Notes: generated from the letters alone by a model not told the origin. Numbered from the stretch's first letter, positions 12,404 through 20,128 are shown. The stretch: 22,432 nt of DNA from an uncultured Eubacteriales bacterium (GCA_900555785.1 USMO01000005.1:1-22432), one strand, 5' to 3'. Numbers and translations: made by a program.

Positions 12404-13831
12404 TCAGTTCGCAACCGTGTAGGTCGTTCCCGCTTTGGTGTCGACCAACGTGACGCCCATTGCGGTCAGTTCCGCGCGGATGCGGTCTGCCTCGGCGTAG
12501 TTCTTCTCTGCCTTCGCCTGCCGCCGCGCTTCAATCATGCTCTCAATCTTCGCCGCCAGTTCTGCCGGGATCTCCGGCTTTGCCGCCTCCTCTGCTTTCC
12601 GCGCCTTTTCCGCGTTCTCCAGCAGGTTCAGGCACAGCACTTTGTCATATTCTGCCAGCAGTGCCCGTTTGGTTGCGTCGTTCGTCTTTGCCTTGAGAAC
12701 GTCATAGACCGCCGTGACCGCCAGCGAGGTATTCAGGTCGTTATCCAGCGCCGCAACGAACTTTGCGCGCTCTGCATCGTAGGCTTCCCGGTCAATCTCC
12801 CCTTCGTTCTTCAGCGCCGCAATCTTTGCAATCAGCTTTTCATACGCGGTCTTGGCGTTGTCCATGTTCTCATACGAGAAAACCAGCGATTTGCGGTAGT
12901 GCGACTGCAGGCAGAAGAAGCGGTAGACCATCGGGTCGTAGCCCTTTTCGGCAAGCAGCGAGAGAGTCAGAAATTCGCCCTTCGATTTGCTCATCTTGCC
13001 CGATGTGGTGTTCAGGTGGAGGACATGGAACCAATAGTTACACCACTTATGCCCGAGGTATGCCTCGCTCTGCGCAATCTCGTTGGTGTGGTGCGGGAAG
13101 GCGTTGTCGATGCCGCCGCAGTGAATATCGAGGTATTCGCCGAGATACTTCATGCTGATGCAGGAGCATTCGATATGCCAGCCGGGGTATCCGACGCCCC
13201 ACGGGCTATCCCATTTGAGTTCCTGCGCATCGAATTTAGATTTGGTGAACCAGAGCACGAAATCCGCTTTATTGCGCTTATTGCCGTCCTCCTCAACGCC
13301 TTCTCTGACGCCAACTGCGAGGTCCTCCTCTTCAAAATTGTGGAAGACGTAATACTGCTTGAGCTTGGAGGTGTCGAAATAGATATTGCCACCCGCTTCG
13401 TAAGCGTAGCCCTTTTCAATCAGCGCCTGGATGACCTTGATGAAATCCGCGATGCATCCGGTTGCAGGCTGAACAACGTCCGGCGTGCGGATGTTGAGCT
13501 TTTTGCAGTCGTCAAAAAAGCAATCGGTATAGAATTTCGCAATCTCCATGACGGTCTTATGCTCGCGCTTTGCGCCCTTGAGCATCTTATCCTCTCCGGT
13601 GTCTGCATCCGAGGTGAGGTGCCCGACGTCCGTGATGTTCATCACGCGCTTGACGTCATATCCCGAAAACCGCAGGTAGCGGTCGAGAACATCCTCCATG
13701 ATATAGGTGCGGAGGTTCCCGATATGCGCAAAATGGTAGACCGTCGGTCCGCAGGTGTACATCTTCACCTTCCCCGGCTCGTTCGGGACAAATTCTTCTC
13801 TGGTTCTCGACAGCGAGTTGTATAAAATCAT
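12404..13831 (-). CDS. cysS: Cysteinyl-tRNA synthetase
   Basis: A 475-residue class I synthetase that charges tRNA-Cys. It shows the zinc-site start TCGPTVY, the HIGH-equivalent HFAHIGNL, HIECSCISMKYLG and GGIDNAFPHHTNEIAQSEA of the zinc/active site, and KMSKSKGEF near residue 270. The C-terminal helical anticodon domain ends in RIRAELTAMGVTLVDTKAGT, the family's typical tail. Length is standard (about 465-475). The start at 13831 follows AAAGGAG. The 317 bases upstream hold repeats but no T-box consensus that I can see. gtrA-like gene follows directly. Confidence 0.96.
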   Translation of the reverse strand: MILYNSLSRTREEFVPNEPGKVKMYTCGPTVYHFAHIGNLRTYIMEDVLDRYLRFSGYDVKRVMNITDVGHLTSDADTGEDKMLKGAKREHKTVMEIAKFYTDCFFDDCKKLNIRTPDVVQPATGCIADFIKVIQALIEKGYAYEAGGNIYFDTSKLKQYYVFHNFEEEDLAVGVREGVEEDGNKRNKADFVLWFTKSKFDAQELKWDSPWGVGYPGWHIECSCISMKYLGEYLDIHCGGIDNAFPHHTNEIAQSEAYLGHKWCNYWFHVLHLNTTSGKMSKSKGEFLTLSLLAEKGYDPMVYRFFCLQSHYRKSLVFSYENMDNAKTAYEKLIAKIAALKNEGEIDREAYDAERAKFVAALDNDLNTSLAVTAVYDVLKAKTNDATKRALLAEYDKVLCLNLLENAEKARKAEEAAKPEIPAELAAKIESMIEARRQAKAEKNYAEADRIRAELTAMGVTLVDTKAGTTYTVAN

Positions 13832-13855
13832 ATAGGTTCTCCTTTGTTAAGACTT

Positions 13856-13933
13856 AAGACCTCGGGACCCTGTCCCGAACCCTGCTTAGAAAACTTTTGA
13901 AAAAGTTTTCTAAGAACTTTCAAAACTTTAAAC
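13856..13933 (+). repeat. Tandem-hairpin intergenic repeat, copy 1
   Basis: The unit starts AAGACCT, then a 7-bp hairpin TCGGGAC-CCT-GTCCCGA (13862-13878), the fixed linker ACCCTG (13879-13884), and a 14-bp perfect palindrome with a 2-nt loop (13885-13914) that begins CTTAG and ends CTAAG, then AAC and ACTTTAA. The copy at 21362-21440, read on the minus strand, has the same layout with different stem bases. Located between the flavin reductase 3' end and cysS. Confidence 0.75.
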
Positions 13934-14148
13934 AAGGAGGATTTGCCCTTGCCCTGCGGTTGTGCAAAGCCTTTGCAGCGTTTGCCAAATCGCCCACCGA
14001 TGGCAAAAGGCACAACGGCTCCCCCCAAAAAAATTCAATTAAAAGGTTTGGGGAGTCCGGAGGGGTGACGGTTGCTTGCAACCGTCAGTAGCGAAGCGTT
14101 GCTTTCACTCAAAAGCCCCCTTTGGCGCGTCCCCCCCGGCGCATCCCC
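13934..14148. other. Gene-free, palindrome-rich spacer
   Basis: No coding region is supported here. It contains a palindrome TGACGGTTGC-TT-GCAACCGTCA (14066-14087) with the same 2-nt loop style as the neighbouring repeat. It also has outer complementary arms GTTGTGC/GCACAAC with TTTGCC/GGCAAA inside (about 13959-14016), and a CTCCCC...GGGGAG pair around 14020-14055. Likely degenerate repeat sequence. Confidence 0.4.
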
Positions 14149-14709
14149 CTACCGCTTCTTTACCGAGAAGCCGAAGCTGCCGAGACGTTTGCCGAGAGCA
14201 AAGTAGTCACCGTGCGCGTAGGCGAGTAGGTCAGCGCGCTCCAGGCGTAGCTTGCCGTCCTTGTCGAGCAAGCGCGAGTCCACATCAACCGCCACAATGT
14301 CGGAGAGGAACATCTCGTGCGTGCCAAGCGGAATGCGGTCAAATACGCGGCATTCCAGGGACAGCGGGCTTTCTGCCAGCAGCGGACATCGCACAGCGGA
14401 CGCCGGCTCCGGGGTCAGATGAAACTTTTTGAACTTGTCCACCTTGCGCCCGGTGAACACCCCGCAGGAATCCGCAGCCCGTACCAGCGCGGATGTGGTC
14501 AGATTGATAACAAACTCCCCGCTCTCGGCAATCAGATCGTAGGAATACCGCGACGGGCGCACCGAAATGTAGGTTTTCGGCGGGTTCGTGTTGATAATGC
14601 CCGTCCACGCGACCGTGAAAACATTCTGCCTGTCGCCTGACGCGCTCGTTACCAGCACAGGCGGGACCGGCGCCAGCAGCGCCCCGCCCTTCCATTGTAT
14701 CTTACTCAT
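14149..14709 (-). CDS. Flavin reductase-family protein (FMN-binding)
   Basis: A 186-residue flavin reductase/DIM6-NTAB-like protein with the split-barrel FMN-binding pattern: APVPPVLVTSA, NVFTVAWTGIINTNPP, TYISVRPSRYSYDLI and FVINL. Members bind FMN and act as NAD(P)H:flavin oxidoreductases or flavoredoxins that pass electrons; the partner here is unknown. Its start overlaps the stop of the upstream E2-like gene by 4 bases (ATGA), so the pair is translationally coupled and probably works in one pathway. Tail FGFSVKKR is basic. Confidence 0.85.
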   Translation of the reverse strand: MSKIQWKGGALLAPVPPVLVTSASGDRQNVFTVAWTGIINTNPPKTYISVRPSRYSYDLIAESGEFVINLTTSALVRAADSCGVFTGRKVDKFKKFHLTPEPASAVRCPLLAESPLSLECRVFDRIPLGTHEMFLSDIVAVDVDSRLLDKDGKLRLERADLLAYAHGDYFALGKRLGSFGFSVKKR

Positions 14710-15605
14710 AAAATATCCTCGTAAACCGTTTCGGGCTTGACCTCCAGCAGCTCCGGATTTTCGGCATGCCGCTTGATGATCTTAAACGCCGACGCGTAGT
14801 AAAAACCGTCGCAGATGCGCTCGTCGGTGACCACCTTCAGCTCAATGCACTTGCGCGTAGAGACGTTTCCGTTCGCGTCACAGACCACCTCCGAGCGCCG
14901 CCCGCCGTAGGAAAAGAAGACCGGCAGGTTCCCGAAATTGTAGATGTGGTGGTAAATCGGACGAATGCCGAGCGAGCCCATGCTGGTGACAATCATGGTC
15001 CCGTGGAACGGCGACAGGCGCAGAATCATGCGCGGCATGATGCCGAAGTAATCCAAAAACCGCAGCAGGTTGATTGTCCAGCGGCAGAACAAACCGGGAA
15101 TCAGCGACAGAACCTTGTTCAGCTTGTCAAACTCGTTTTTGTCATCCGGCGCGTTCTGGACCTCCGTCACCGCACGGTTGAATTTTTCGTACACCTCGTC
15201 CACGGTGTCGTCCGGCTCGAAGTCGACCTTGATGCAGGTATCCGGCGAATCAATCGCCATGCGCTTTTTAACCACCATGACGATCTGAATGCCCTTCCGG
15301 GCGTAAATCTTCTGCCCGCTGACGAACCGGTTCAGCGCCGGTCTTTGGGAGATTGCGCGCAGGTAGGAGGCAATCAGGATGTGCAAAAATCCGAAATTGG
15401 TCATGCCCGCCCGGACCTTCTCGCGGCAAAAGCGGTCGGTCTTGGTCACGTCGATGGAGTCGGCGAAATAGTTACAGGCATCGGCGCGCTGGGGCATGAT
15501 GTAGGGCATCATCCGGGTCATGGGGTTGACGGTGCGGAGCTTATAGCCGTCCGAGCGGTCCCCCCAATGCCAGCGGCGCTTGCCTGTTTTGGTAGCTTCT
15601 TTCAT
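14706..15605 (-). CDS. E2-like acyltransferase-fold protein without catalytic His
   Basis: The open frame extends to 15638, but ATG 15605 (MKEATKTGK) has AGAGGA upstream and gives 299 residues. The product matches the catalytic domain of 2-oxo acid dehydrogenase E2/chloramphenicol acetyltransferase-type proteins: a central FDKLNKVLSLIPG region, GTMIVTSMGSLGI, and near the end VVTDERICDGFYYA. The lipoyl and E1/E3-binding domains are absent. In true E2 enzymes the last motif is DHRxxDG with the catalytic His; here it reads DERICDG, so classic acyl transfer is unlikely unless Glu substitutes. It is followed in the same operon by a flavin reductase. A leader hairpin (TTTGTGAA/TTCACAAA, 15624-15645) precedes the start. 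Confidence 0.75.
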   Translation of the reverse strand: MKEATKTGKRRWHWGDRSDGYKLRTVNPMTRMMPYIMPQRADACNYFADSIDVTKTDRFCREKVRAGMTNFGFLHILIASYLRAISQRPALNRFVSGQKIYARKGIQIVMVVKKRMAIDSPDTCIKVDFEPDDTVDEVYEKFNRAVTEVQNAPDDKNEFDKLNKVLSLIPGLFCRWTINLLRFLDYFGIMPRMILRLSPFHGTMIVTSMGSLGIRPIYHHIYNFGNLPVFFSYGGRRSEVVCDANGNVSTRKCIELKVVTDERICDGFYYASAFKIIKRHAENPELLEVKPETVYEDIL

Positions 15606-15660
15606 TCGGTCCTCTCTTTCCGCTTTGTGAACTTCCATTCACAAAAAAGATTACCACTTT

Positions 15661-15689
15661 ATTATAATCAAAAACCGCCTGAGATGCAA
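15661..15689 (-). promoter_or_regulatory. Promoter of the E2-like/flavin reductase operon
   Basis: Minus strand: -35 TTGCAT (15689-15684), 17-nt spacer, -10 TATAAT (15666-15661). Confidence 0.7.
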
Positions 15690-15719
15690 GTCTTTTTTTT
15701 GAAAAAAATCGTCTCCCGG

Positions 15720-15748
15720 TTGAAAAAAACACGAAAATATGCTATACT
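15720..15748 (+). promoter_or_regulatory. Promoter of the RNase HI gene
   Basis: -35 TTGAAA (15720-15725), 17-nt spacer, -10 TATACT (15743-15748), 36 bases before the ATG at 15784. It diverges from the promoter at 15661-15689. Confidence 0.7.
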
Positions 15749-15783
15749 ATAGGTAATTGCGTTCAGAATTGAGGAATCCTTTC

Positions 15784-16233
15784 ATGAAAAAAGTGGAAAT
15801 TTACACCGACGGCGCCTGCAGCGGGAACCCCGGTCCCGGTGGCTGGGGGGCGGTCCTGGTCTATGCGGGGCACGAAAAGGAGCTTTCCGGCGGCGAGCGC
15901 GAAACAACAAACAACCGCATGGAGCTGACTGCGGTCATTGAGGCGCTATCCGCTCTGCGGGAGCCTTGCGAGGTGACGCTGACCTCGGATTCCAAGTATG
16001 TGATCGATGCTTTGGTGCTCGGTTGGGCTGAAGGCTGGCGCGCACGCGGCTGGCGCAAAGCGGACAAGTCCCCTGCCCTCAACGCTGACCTCTGGGCACG
16101 CCTGCTCGATCTGGTCCGCATTCACCGCATGACCTACGTTTGGGTCAAAGGGCATGCCGGTCACCCCTACAACGAGCGCTGCGACCGCCTGGCTGTCGGG
16201 TTCTACGAAAGGTTACGTGGGGAGAAGGAATAA
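15784..16233 (+). CDS. rnhA: Ribonuclease HI
   Basis: A 149-residue RNase HI that cuts the RNA strand of RNA-DNA hybrids during replication and R-loop removal. The four catalytic acids are all present: Asp9 in YTDGACSGNPGPGGWG, Glu47 in NNRMELTA, Asp69 in TSDSKYV and Asp134 in NERCDRLA. His124 in VKGHAGHP matches the flexible His loop. The frame is open to 15757 with TTG, but ATG 15784 after GAGGAA fits the family length (about 150). A palindromic repeat starts two bases after the stop and probably terminates the message. Confidence 0.95.
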   Translation: MKKVEIYTDGACSGNPGPGGWGAVLVYAGHEKELSGGERETTNNRMELTAVIEALSALREPCEVTLTSDSKYVIDALVLGWAEGWRARGWRKADKSPALNADLWARLLDLVRIHRMTYVWVKGHAGHPYNERCDRLAVGFYERLRGEKE

Positions 16234-16234
16234 A

Positions 16235-16295
16235 AAGACCTTGAATGGAGAAGGGGGATCCTACGAAAGGGTCCCCCTTCTCCCTCCAAGGTCTT
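16235..16295. repeat. Palindromic repeat B, copy 1, probable terminator
   Basis: AAGACCTTG (16235-16243) pairs with CAAGGTCTT (16287-16295). After a 3-base mismatch GGAGAAGGGGGA (16247-16258) pairs with TCCCCCTTCTCC (16272-16283). The loop contains CGAAAGGG. A second copy with a perfect 27-bp stem is at 18203-18264. It separates RNase HI from the antiporter remnant on the other strand. Confidence 0.75.
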
Positions 16296-16299
16296 CCCT

Positions 16300-16461
16300 T
16301 CACACTACCCCAACCGTTACGGCGACCAGGTAGGCGGCGTAGATGACGAGCAGGAGAATACCCTGCCAGCGGCTGAACTTTTTCCGAATGATGGTCGGAA
16401 CCGCAGCCACGAGGGACACCGGAATGGCAACCGGGAAATCCAGATAAATCGCCCGTAAAAG
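16300..16461 (-). pseudogene. C-terminal remnant of a Na+/Ca2+ exchanger-family protein
   Basis: The minus frame ending at TGA 16302-16300 reads YLDFPVAIPVSLVAAVPTII then RKKFSRWQGILLLVIYAAYL and VAVTVGVV. This is the last two membrane segments and the RWQGILLL motif of CaCA-type calcium/sodium antiporters. An in-frame stop at 16462-16464 cuts it off, and no upstream part is visible. Only about 49 residues of a protein of roughly 310-350 remain. The copy is little decayed, so the loss may be recent. Confidence 0.7.
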
Positions 16462-16567
16462 TCAAGAGAAATCCGAAAAAAGTACCAATTTGCCGGTCTT
16501 TGTCTCGTTCGGTCGGTTTACTTTACATAAATATTCGGCGCACTTTACACAAATTTTACATAACCTA

Positions 16568-16596
16568 TTGACAAAACCGCCGAACTGTGCTATAAT
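16568..16596 (+). promoter_or_regulatory. Consensus promoter of the cation/proton antiporter
   Basis: -35 TTGACA (16568-16573), 17-nt spacer, -10 TATAAT (16591-16596), perfect at every position. It is followed by a leader of about 120 bases before ATG 16727. Confidence 0.8.
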
Positions 16597-16726
16597 CTCT
16601 CACATGAACCTCAGTTACCGGCAGATGCCAAGGTCTGCCGTCTTCATAGATGCGCGGAACGGACTCTGCTCCGTTCCTTATTCTTTTCGTTCCGGCAACA
16701 TTTTACACAAGAAAGGAGAAACTTTT
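16597..16726 (+). promoter_or_regulatory. Structured 5' leader of the antiporter gene, possible attenuator
   Basis: Two hairpins follow the promoter: CGGCAGA/TCTGCCG (16619-16640, 8-nt loop) and GGAACGGA/TCCGTTCC (16656-16677, 6-nt loop). The second runs into TTATTCTTTTCGTT, as an intrinsic terminator would. The ribosome site GAAAGGAG is at 16711-16718. An ion- or metabolite-responsive leader is plausible ahead of an ion antiporter; it does not match a riboswitch consensus that I can recall. The region is also an open frame in phase with the gene, so an N-terminal extension from ATG 16604 cannot be excluded. Confidence 0.5.
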
Positions 16727-18181
16727 ATGCTTTCCGGACTTCACCAGGCACTCGCGGGGACCTCGCAGGTTGCCTCCATCATCATTTCCGTCGCGTTTAT
16801 GCTGCTGTTTGGCTTTGCGATGACCCGCATCACCAAGCTGCTCCGGCTCCCGAATGTCACCGCGTACATTCTCGCCGGCATTCTCATCGGACCGTACTGT
16901 CTCGGGCTGGTCCCCCAGCACGTCATTGACGGCATGGATTTTCTTTCCGACATTGCGCTCGCCTTCATCGCGTTCAGCACCGGCGAATTTTTCCGCTTCT
17001 CTACGCTGAAAAAGAGCGGCGCGAAGGTCATGGTCATCACGGTGCTGGAGGCGCTGCTCGCGTCCATCGTGGTCTTCATCGTCACCTTCTGCGTGCTGCG
17101 GCTGGACCTCGCCTTCTCGATTGTGCTTGCGGCTCTTGCCTCCGCAACGGCGCCCGCCTCCACGGTCATGACCATCCGGCAGACCGGCGCGAAGGGCGAT
17201 TTTGTTGACACGCTGCTGCAGGTGGTGGCGCTGGACGACATTGTCGGTCTGGTGGCGTACAGCATTGCCATTTCGGTTGCGGTCTCGTCCAAAGCCGGCG
17301 CGGGGTCGTTCAGCGTTTGGGACATTGTCAAGCCGCTGCTGATTAACATCGGGGTCTTTGCGCTGGGCGGCTTGTTTGGGCTTCTGATGAAGCTGATGAT
17401 GCCGAAAAAACGCTCGACCGACAACCGGCTGATCATCTCGATTGCGCTGCTCTTCAGCTTCTGCGGCATTTGCACGCTGCTGGACATTTCCCCGCTGCTC
17501 GGCTGCATGTCGATGGGCACGGTGTATATCAACATTACCGATGACGACAAGCTGTTCAAGCAGCTGAACTATTTCAGCCCGCCGATTCTGCTGCTGTTCT
17601 TTGTGCGCTCCGGCATGAACTTCAAGCTGGATGTTCTGGTCAGTTCGTCCGGTTCCATTGGCACGACGCCGCTGATTGTCATTGGGGTTCTGTATTTCTT
17701 CTTCCGGATTATAGGCAAGTACGCGGGTGCGTTCCTGGGCTGTCTTGCGGTCGGCAAGCCGAAGGAGACGCGCAACTATCTTGGTTTGGCTTTGATTCCG
17801 CAGGCGGGGGTTGCCATTGGTTTGGCGGCGCTTGGTGCGCGGACGCTTGGCGGCGAGGACGGGATTGCGTTGAACACGATTATTCTTGCGTCCAGCGTTC
17901 TTTACGAGCTGATCGGACCTGCGTGTGCGAAGTTAGCGCTCTTCCTTTCGAAGTCTTATTCGACCAAGCTGGAGGACCTTGCACCGGTTGAGGCGGTCAC
18001 GCCTGCCGGGAAGCCGAAGACCGAGGTGGAGCTTTTGATTGAGCGCATCAAAAAGATTCAGGAGACCATTCCCCCGCATGAACAGCATTCGCACGACGAG
18101 GAGCAGGCTTTCACCGAGGCTGCCGAGGAACAGTTCGCCGCCGAAATGCTCGCCCACCGCGGGCACCACGGGCGAAGGTAG
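16727..18181 (+). CDS. CPA2-family cation/proton antiporter
   Basis: A 484-residue membrane protein of the monovalent cation:proton antiporter-2 family (KefB/NapA-like). About 12 membrane helices cover residues 15-410. Characteristic stretches are NVTAYILAGILIGPY, LALFIAFSTGEFF-like (ALAFIAFSTGEFFRF), LASATAPASTVM with an unwound helix, and QVVALDDIVGL, whose Asp pair is the ion-binding site. The C-terminal 75 residues are cytoplasmic, with a coiled-coil-like VELLIERIKKIQETI and a His/Glu-rich end (HEQHSHDEEQ, HRGHHGRR) that may sense metal or pH. No Rossmann RCK/TrkA-N domain is present. ATG 16727 is chosen for GAAAGGAG upstream. It is expressed from a consensus promoter through a structured leader and ends at a repeat-type terminator. 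Confidence 0.88.
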   Translation: MLSGLHQALAGTSQVASIIISVAFMLLFGFAMTRITKLLRLPNVTAYILAGILIGPYCLGLVPQHVIDGMDFLSDIALAFIAFSTGEFFRFSTLKKSGAKVMVITVLEALLASIVVFIVTFCVLRLDLAFSIVLAALASATAPASTVMTIRQTGAKGDFVDTLLQVVALDDIVGLVAYSIAISVAVSSKAGAGSFSVWDIVKPLLINIGVFALGGLFGLLMKLMMPKKRSTDNRLIISIALLFSFCGICTLLDISPLLGCMSMGTVYINITDDDKLFKQLNYFSPPILLLFFVRSGMNFKLDVLVSSSGSIGTTPLIVIGVLYFFFRIIGKYAGAFLGCLAVGKPKETRNYLGLALIPQAGVAIGLAALGARTLGGEDGIALNTIILASSVLYELIGPACAKLALFLSKSYSTKLEDLAPVEAVTPAGKPKTEVELLIERIKKIQETIPPHEQHSHDEEQAFTEAAEEQFAAEMLAHRGHHGRR

Positions 18182-18202
18182 AGTGAGGGTTGGAGAGATG
18201 AA

Positions 18203-18264
18203 GAAGACCTTGGAGGGAGAAGGAGCCCCATCCGAAAGGGGCTCCTTCTCCCTCCAAGGTCTTC
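18203..18264. repeat. Palindromic repeat B, copy 2, bidirectional terminator
   Basis: A perfect 27-bp inverted repeat (18203-18229 with 18238-18264) around the 8-nt loop ATCCGAAA. The outer arm GAAGACCTTGG and the inner GGAGAAGG are shared with copy 1 at 16235-16295, while three to five bases near the loop differ in a paired way. It sits between convergent genes. Confidence 0.8.
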
Positions 18265-18277
18265 ATCCCCCTCTTCC

Positions 18278-19984
18278 TCACCCAAGCACTTTCGCTTCGT
18301 ACTCGGCTTTGACGGAATCGGCAAGCCCCTGGCGCTTAATTTTGCGCGATGCATTCTTCGGGAACTCTGTGTCGCGGATCACATAGCACTCAATGCGCTT
18401 GTAGGACTGCACAATCCCGTTCACCTCGGCAACCGCACGGCGAAGCTCCGCGTCCAGCTGATCGCGCGTCCACTTCTCGCCGTAAACCTCGACCATCCGA
18501 TCCTTGTCCGGATAGATGATCGCCACAATGTCGTAATCCTTCTTCTTCGGGTTGATAAATCCAACCACAACCGACTCCGCGACAAACGGCGTCCGGCAAA
18601 GATACGTCTCCAGCTCCTCCGGGAAAATGTTCTTGCCGTTTGAGGTCACAATCACGTTCTTCTTGCGCCCCGTGATGTGCAGGAACCCGCCCGCATCCAG
18701 ATAGCCAAGGTCACCCGTGTAGAACCAACCATCCCGAATCACCTCTGCCGTCAGCTCCGGCTGGTTGTAGTACCCCAGCATTATGTTGTCGCCCTTGAAC
18801 CGAATCTCACCCGTGCCGTCATCCTGAACATCGTAAATGTCCAGCAGCGTGTTCGGCGTAGCCAGACCGGCAGCCGAATCGTTGTAATACAGGTCGCGGT
18901 TCAGCGCCGCCAGCGGAGCACACTCAGTCAAGCCGTAGCCCTGCAGCACCGCAATGCCGAGATTACGCAGACCGGCAGAGACCTGCGGGTCAATCGCCGC
19001 ACCGCCGGAAATCAGCAGACGCAGATTGCCGCCAAAGTTCTGGTGGACCGCTTTGAAAATCTTTTTCTTTGCCGCCATCCGCGCACCGGCACCGGGAATT
19101 GCGTTGGTCAGCTTAATCATCATCGCAACCTTTTTCTCCAGCCCGTTCTTGCGAATGCTTGCCTGAATCTTCGAATACATCGTCTCAACCAGCAGCGGCA
19201 CGCAGTTGATAATCGTCGGGTGAACCTCCTGCATGTTACGCGTGATATACCGCAGTCCTTCGGAGAACGCTACCGTGCTGCCGCGGTAAACCTGGCAGAG
19301 GAACCCGCAGGTACACTCATAAGCATGGTGCAGCGGCAGAACTGACAAGAAGGTGTCCTTGGGTCCGATATACAGCATCTGGCACATCTCGGAGAGGTTG
19401 AAGCAGATGTTGTGGTGCGACAGCATAACGCCCTTCGAAACGCCCGTCGTGCCCGAGGTGAAAATCAGAGATGCCAGCGTGTTTGCATCAATCTTGGCAT
19501 CAAGGTACGACCGGTCCCCCTTCGCGAGCTTCTCTTTGCCTGCCGCAATCAGCACCGGCAGCTCGTCAAAGCAGATGCGCGTAACGTCCGCATCGATGCC
19601 TGCAATCTTCTCGGAGGTCTTCTTGCTGTAGATTACCGCTGCCGCTTCGCTGATCTTCGCAATGTTTGCAATCTCCTCGGCAGGAATCTCCTTGTCAACC
19701 GGAACGACCGTGCCAACGCCGCAGATGACTGCCATGTACGCTGTCACCCACGCGATGCAGTTCTCGCCGGTCACCATAATCCGCTTGCCGCCGAACCCGC
19801 GCGCAAGCAGCTCGGTCCCCAGCGCGTTCACGTTGTCCGCATACGCCCGGAAACTGAGATTTTGGTAAGTGCCGTTCACCTTCTCCATGAACAGCGTTTT
19901 ATCGCCGTATTTTGCGGCGCTCGCATTGAACATTTCCTTTAGGTCTTTGTAAATATCAACAGGGTAATTCTGGTACTTTGGCAT
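18278..19984 (-). CDS. AMP-forming acyl-CoA ligase (long-chain type)
   Basis: A 568-residue member of the ANL superfamily that activates a carboxylic acid to an acyl-adenylate and then transfers it to CoA. The ATP-binding P-loop is SLIFTSGTTGVSKGVMLSHH; the A5 motif is GYGLTECAP, A7 is YTGDLGYLD and A8 is GRKKNVIVTSNGKNIFPEE. The A10 lysine lies in PKNASRKIKRQG at the C-terminus. Sequence and length resemble long-chain fatty acyl-CoA synthetases of Clostridia, but the acid used is not certain. Its own sigma-A promoter lies at 20029-20057. The gene converges with the antiporter gene and ends at the 27-bp palindrome. Confidence 0.9.
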   Translation of the reverse strand: MPKYQNYPVDIYKDLKEMFNASAAKYGDKTLFMEKVNGTYQNLSFRAYADNVNALGTELLARGFGGKRIMVTGENCIAWVTAYMAVICGVGTVVPVDKEIPAEEIANIAKISEAAAVIYSKKTSEKIAGIDADVTRICFDELPVLIAAGKEKLAKGDRSYLDAKIDANTLASLIFTSGTTGVSKGVMLSHHNICFNLSEMCQMLYIGPKDTFLSVLPLHHAYECTCGFLCQVYRGSTVAFSEGLRYITRNMQEVHPTIINCVPLLVETMYSKIQASIRKNGLEKKVAMMIKLTNAIPGAGARMAAKKKIFKAVHQNFGGNLRLLISGGAAIDPQVSAGLRNLGIAVLQGYGLTECAPLAALNRDLYYNDSAAGLATPNTLLDIYDVQDDGTGEIRFKGDNIMLGYYNQPELTAEVIRDGWFYTGDLGYLDAGGFLHITGRKKNVIVTSNGKNIFPEELETYLCRTPFVAESVVVGFINPKKKDYDIVAIIYPDKDRMVEVYGEKWTRDQLDAELRRAVAEVNGIVQSYKRIECYVIRDTEFPKNASRKIKRQGLADSVKAEYEAKVLG

Positions 19985-20028
19985 TGGAATACCGCCTTTC
20001 CGGTTTTCAAAACCGCATTTTCGGATTT

Positions 20029-20057
20029 ATTATACCACATTTATCCTTCTTTTGCAA
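20029..20057 (-). promoter_or_regulatory. Promoter of the acyl-CoA ligase gene
   Basis: Minus strand: -35 TTGCAA (20057-20052), 17-nt spacer, -10 TATAAT (20034-20029). The leader carries a small palindrome CGGTTTTCAAAACCG (20001-20015). Confidence 0.75.
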
Positions 20058-20099
20058 GTCTTTTTTCAAAAAATCATACAGAATCCTCCCCGATTGCCC

Positions 20100-20128
20100 T
20101 TGATTTTTTTCGGCAGGCGGTGTATCAT
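20100..20128 (+). promoter_or_regulatory. Promoter of the ABM monooxygenase gene
   Basis: -35 TTGATT (20100-20105), 17-nt spacer, -10 TATCAT (20123-20128). The leader is about 105 bases; I see no gene in it. Confidence 0.55.

Noticed and set aside
11894..13825. 643-residue + strand ORF
   Set aside because: It is the antisense shadow of the GtrA-like and cysS genes; GC-rich third positions keep it open.
12404..14148. T-box riboswitch ahead of cysS
   Set aside because: The upstream spacer on the minus strand shows no GGTNCCACCC-type antiterminator sequence; it holds palindromic repeats instead.
16604..16726. 41-residue N-terminal extension of the antiporter
   Set aside because: The ATG near 16604 is only 8 bases from the -10 box and lacks a ribosome site, while ATG 16727 has GAAAGGAG and starts where the first membrane segment begins. 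Kept as a minor alternative.
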